NCBI GenBank assembly: GCA_021805565.1
Contig: JAJZFA010000060.1
Location: 1 to 64,000, forward strand
Length of the DNA stretch: 64,000 nt
Reading direction: 5' to 3'
From: Pseudomonadota bacterium
GTDB lineage: Bacteria; Pseudomonadota; Alphaproteobacteria; Acetobacterales; Acetobacteraceae
The position numbers and the translations under genes are program-made. The notes beneath the pieces are model-generated. The model had not been told where the DNA came from, did not search any database, and saw only the letters and a list, made by a program, of their open reading frames with translations. The number at the start of each line of letters is the position of its first letter. The stretch's first letter is position 1. Positions 61,016-64,000 of the stretch are shown piece by piece.

Positions 61016-61630
61016 TTGACCGAACCCGACGACACCGACCGCCGACACGCCGCGAAAATGGCAAAGCGCAAGGAAATCCAGGACGCCGAGGTCGCCTCGA
61101 AAACCATCGCGACAAAAGGCCTGCTGATGGTCAACACCGGCACCGGCAAAGGCAAATCCACCGCCGCCTTCGGCCTGATCCTACGCGCGCTGGGGCATAA
61201 CTGGCGCGCCGGAGTCGTCCAGTTCATCAAAGGCGCCTGGGAAACCGGCGAACGCAAAGCACTCGAACGATTCCCCGATTTGGTCGAATGGCACACCATG
61301 GGCGAAGGCTTCACCTGGGACACGCAGGACCGCCAGCGCGACATCGCGGCGGCGGAACGGGCATGGACCGTCGCACGCCACCTAATGGACGACCCAACAA
61401 TCCGCCTTCTGGTGCTGGACGAACTGAACATCGCGCTGCGCTACGATTATCTGCCGCTGACGGACGTGTTGGCGGCACTGGCCAACCGGCGGGACGACCT
61501 GAATATCGTCGTAACCGGCCGCAACGCCAAACCGGAGCTGATCGCCATCGCCGATCTGGTCACCGACATGTCCCTGGTCAAACATCACTTCGCCGCCGGG
61601 GTGAAAGCACAAGCGGGAATCGAATTCTAA
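61016..61630 (+). CDS. cobO: Cob(I)yrinic acid a,c-diamide adenosyltransferase CobO
   Basis: The 204-residue protein has the P-loop [50 protein letters not shown] and [19 protein letters not shown], all typical of CobO/BtuR. It adds the adenosyl group to cobalt using ATP. A TTG at 61016 is the best start; the next ATG ([10 protein letters not shown]) would cut a normal N-terminal helix. It overlaps cobQ by one base (TAATG). Confidence 0.94.
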   Translation: MTEPDDTDRRHAAKMAKRKEIQDAEVASKTIATKGLLMVNTGTGKGKSTAAFGLILRALGHNWRAGVVQFIKGAWETGERKALERFPDLVEWHTMGEGFTWDTQDRQRDIAAAERAWTVARHLMDDPTIRLLVLDELNIALRYDYLPLTDVLAALANRRDDLNIVVTGRNAKPELIAIADLVTDMSLVKHHFAAGVKAQAGIEF

Positions 61631-63093
61631 TGCCGCATGCCAAGGCACTGATGTTCCAGGGCACCGGGTCCGATGTCGGCAAGTCGCTGATTGTCGCGGG
61701 ATTGTGCCGAACCTTCGCCAACCGGGGACTGCTTGTGCGTCCGTTCAAGCCGCAGAACATGTCCAACAACGCCGCCGTCACGCCCGATGGCGGCGAAATC
61801 GGCCGGGCCCAGGCGTTACAGGCCCGGGCCTGCCGGGTGGCGGCATCGGTCCACATGAACCCGGTCCTGTTAAAACCGCAAAGCGAAATCGGTGCCCAGG
61901 TCGTCGTGCTCGGGCAGGTCACCGGCAACGCCACCGCTCGGGCGTTTCAGTCGATGAAGGCGGGCCTGCTGCCGGCCATCGCGAACAGCTTCCACCATCT
62001 GAAAACCGAGGCCGATCTTGTGCTGGTGGAAGGCGCCGGCAGCGCGGCCGAGGTCAATTTGCGCGCCAACGACATCGCCAACATGGGGTTCGCCCGGCAC
62101 GCGGACGTGCCGGTGGTGCTGATCGGCGACATCGATCGCGGCGGGGTCATCGCGCAAATCGCCGGCACGAAGCTGGTATTGGACCCGGCCGACGCTGCAT
62201 TGGTGGGAGGATTTCTGGTCAACAAATTCCGTGGCGACCCCGCATTGTTTCAGCCCGGCATGGACCTGATCGCCCACCACACCGGCTGGGCCGGCCTGGG
62301 GCTGATCCGTTATTTTCGCGAAGCCGGCCGGTTGCCGGCGGAAGACGCGGCGGTGCTCGACAAACGAACGCCCACGGCCGGGGGACCGGTCATCGTCGCG
62401 GTCCCGCGTTTGGCGCACATTGCAAATTTCGACGATCTCGACCCGCTGCGGTTCGAACCGTCGCTGTCCGTCGCGATGATCGAACCCGGACAGGCACTGC
62501 CGGGCAACGCCAATCTGGTGATCCTGCCCGGGTCCAAGGCCACGCTGTCAGATCTGGCGGATTTTCGCCGGAACGGCTGGGATATCGATCTGCACGCCCA
62601 TGTCCGGCGCGGTGGCCGGGTTCTGGGCCTGTGCGGCGGCTTTCAGATGCTGGGCCAAACCGTGGCCGACCCGGACGGACTCGAGGGGCCGGCCGGCGCC
62701 ATGCCGGGCCTCGGCTGGCTGGACGTGCAAACCGTGCTGACCCAAGGCAAGGTGCTGACCCAGGTGCATGGCACCTCCGTCGCCGATGCGGTGCCGTTCC
62801 GAGGGTACGAAATGCATACCGGCCGCACCGGCGGACCCGGTTGCGCCCGCCCATTGCTCCGCTTCGCCGATGGCCGTCTGGATGGCGCGATATCGGCGGA
62901 TGGCCGCGTCAGGGGAACCTACGTGCATGGGCTGTTCGCGGACGACCGGCAGCGGTCCGCCCTGATGGCCTGGTTCGGGGCGACCGGCGGAGCGGACTCG
63001 TATGAAGCCGATATCGACCGGGTTCTCGATGCACTCGCGGAACATCTAGCCCAGGATATCGACTTGGACCGGTTGCTCAGCCTCGCGCGATAA
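61630..63093 (+). CDS. cobQ: Cobyric acid synthase CobQ
   Basis: A 487-residue glutamine amidotransferase. The N-terminal synthetase domain shows [38 protein letters not shown] and [17 protein letters not shown]. The C-terminal amidotransferase domain shows [18 protein letters not shown], the nucleophile Cys in [10 protein letters not shown] and [11 protein letters not shown]. It amidates four carboxylates of adenosylcobyrinate a,c-diamide. Its last 17 bases overlap the convergent cobD gene. Confidence 0.95.
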   Translation: MPHAKALMFQGTGSDVGKSLIVAGLCRTFANRGLLVRPFKPQNMSNNAAVTPDGGEIGRAQALQARACRVAASVHMNPVLLKPQSEIGAQVVVLGQVTGNATARAFQSMKAGLLPAIANSFHHLKTEADLVLVEGAGSAAEVNLRANDIANMGFARHADVPVVLIGDIDRGGVIAQIAGTKLVLDPADAALVGGFLVNKFRGDPALFQPGMDLIAHHTGWAGLGLIRYFREAGRLPAEDAAVLDKRTPTAGGPVIVAVPRLAHIANFDDLDPLRFEPSLSVAMIEPGQALPGNANLVILPGSKATLSDLADFRRNGWDIDLHAHVRRGGRVLGLCGGFQMLGQTVADPDGLEGPAGAMPGLGWLDVQTVLTQGKVLTQVHGTSVADAVPFRGYEMHTGRTGGPGCARPLLRFADGRLDGAISADGRVRGTYVHGLFADDRQRSALMAWFGATGGADSYEADIDRVLDALAEHLAQDIDLDRLLSLAR

Positions 63094-64000
63094 GGACGAT
63101 CGCCAGCAGCGTCAGCCACTGGATGGCGCAGGCAATCCGATAGACGCGCAGCGCCCGGACGATATCGGCGGCGCCGGCCTCGCGGCGGCCATCGCCCATG
63201 AAGGCATCGTCCACGAGCGTATCGCCATAAACCCTGGGGCCGGCCAGCCGCAGACCGAGCGCTCCGGCCATGGCGGCTTCAGGCCATCCGGCGTTGGGGG
63301 ACCGGTGGTGGCGCGCATCCCGCCACACGGCCCGCATTGCGCCCCCGGCGGATTCACCCGCCACCGCCGCGGCCAGCACAAGAAACAGCGCGGACAGGCG
63401 CGACGCGGGCAAATTCACGGCATCGTCCAGCCGCGCGGCCGCCCAACCGAACGCAGCATAGCGCGGCGTGCGGTGGCCGATCATGGAGTCCGCCGTGTTG
63501 ATCGCTTTGTAGCCCGTCGCGAACGCCAGGCCGCCCAGCACGAGCCAGAAGGCCGGGGCGACGATGCCGTCGGAGAAATTCTCGGCCAGACTCTCGATGG
63601 CTGCCCGGGCCACGCCGGCTTCGTCCAGGCTGTCCGGATTGCGCCCCACGATCGCCGAAACCGCCCGGCGGCCGGCCGCCAGCCCGTCCGTTTGCAGCGC
63701 GGCGGCAACGGCGCGGACATGATCGTGCAGGCTGCGCTGCGCCGGCAGGCTGCCAGCCGCCAGGATCAGGACAGCGGTCCCAGCCAGACCGGGCAAATAA
63801 CCAAGCACGAAGGCCGGCGCCATCGCGGCGCACAGCAAGACCGCCAGGGCCAGAATGCCGAACGCGCGGCGTCGCCAGGACGGTGCGGCGGCGCGGTTCA
63901 GCCGCGACTCCAGGGCTGCCAGCAACGCGCCCATCCAGGTGACAGGGTGGCCGATCGCGCGGTAGAGGAAGGCCGGATACCCGGTCGCCGCCTCCAGCAA
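63077..64000 (-). CDS. cobD: Adenosylcobinamide-phosphate synthase CobD/CbiB, partial at the 5' end
   Basis: The visible 307 residues belong to a membrane protein with [78 protein letters not shown] and [18 protein letters not shown], the CobD/CbiB signatures. It joins aminopropanol (or its phosphate) to cobyric acid at the inner membrane. The frame is open to the window edge, so only a few N-terminal residues should be missing. Confidence 0.93.
   Translation of the reverse strand: MLEAATGYPAFLYRAIGHPVTWMGALLAALESRLNRAAAPSWRRRAFGILALAVLLCAAMAPAFVLGYLPGLAGTAVLILAAGSLPAQRSLHDHVRAVAAALQTDGLAAGRRAVSAIVGRNPDSLDEAGVARAAIESLAENFSDGIVAPAFWLVLGGLAFATGYKAINTADSMIGHRTPRYAAFGWAAARLDDAVNLPASRLSALFLVLAAAVAGESAGGAMRAVWRDARHHRSPNAGWPEAAMAGALGLRLAGPRVYGDTLVDDAFMGDGRREAGAADIVRALRVYRIACAIQWLTLLAIVLIARG

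Noticed and set aside
60845-61048. Small minus-strand open frame with a hydrophobic stretch upstream of cobO
   Set aside because: No ribosome-binding site, no recognised family, and it overlaps the cobO start. Treated as chance.
1-64000. tRNA genes
   Set aside because: Sites with GTTCGAA or GTTCGAT (for example 10561, 43624, 54316, 62452) were looked at; none is followed by an acceptor stem or sits in a cloverleaf, and most are inside clear genes.

Overview
This is a GC-rich window from a Gram-negative alphaproteobacterium, most likely in the Rhodospirillales and plausibly Acetobacteraceae-like. The reasons are lpxB, a thioredoxin reductase beside a LysR gene, coq7, a GtrB-type glycosyltransferase, three branched-chain-type (HAAT) ABC transporter operons, the aerobic (cobG/cobN) cobalamin pathway, and many 4-base ATGA/GTGA stop-start overlaps. 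Family-level placement is inference. No rRNA, tRNA or CRISPR array was seen.

Left part (0-28 kb). An unrecognised partial gene is followed by an old-yellow-enzyme reductase, an acyl-CoA dehydrogenase and a family 9 glycosyltransferase. A tightly overlapped livH-M-G-F operon (4.7-9.1 kb) ends with a regulator that fuses an XRE helix-turn-helix to a shikimate-kinase-like domain, as in benzoyl-CoA sensors BzdR/BoxR. A MaoC hydratase diverges from it. Next come a fluoroacetate-dehalogenase-like hydrolase, a membrane (GT39-like) and a GtrB-like glycosyltransferase, a GH5 glycosidase and a PLP decarboxylase. The 260 bases before the LysR gene hold an unusual run of perfect hairpins ending in a terminator. 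Then follow lysR, trxB, a second HAAT operon with its binding protein, lpxB, a sterol desaturase-type hydroxylase, a TPR/GT9-like protein and a DUF3494 ice-binding-type protein with a PEP-CTERM tail.

Middle (28-43.6 kb). A decayed metallo-beta-lactamase/rhodanese gene precedes a four-gene overlapping photolyase operon: a photolyase-like protein with apparently reversed domain order, a DNA photolyase, an iron-sulfur (6-4)-type photolyase and a 55-residue DUF2256 protein. Then come DUF2336 and PAS-GGDEF signalling genes, a DUF4157 protein, coq7-dsbB, a glutathione transferase, an acyl desaturase, and a third HAAT operon that lacks a binding protein.

Right part (43.6-64 kb). The cobalamin locus runs cobL | cobK | cobJ-I-H-G-N-W, with a clear cobalamin riboswitch upstream of cobW. 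An island of gene debris (54.1-60.8 kb) then interrupts it: pieces of IS1182-, ISKra4-, ISNCY/IS481- and IS66-type transposases, an Rhs tip fragment, a 141-bp MITE-like element with 20-bp terminal inverted repeats, and remnants of a CoA-thioester gene cluster. cobO, cobQ and a partial cobD/cbiB follow. The CobI, G, J, K, L and H steps build the ring, CobN (with CobW) inserts cobalt, CobO adenosylates, CobQ amidates and CobD attaches the aminopropanol arm. cobM, cobF, cobB and cobST are not in the window. A second palindromic element sits in frame inside cobN.
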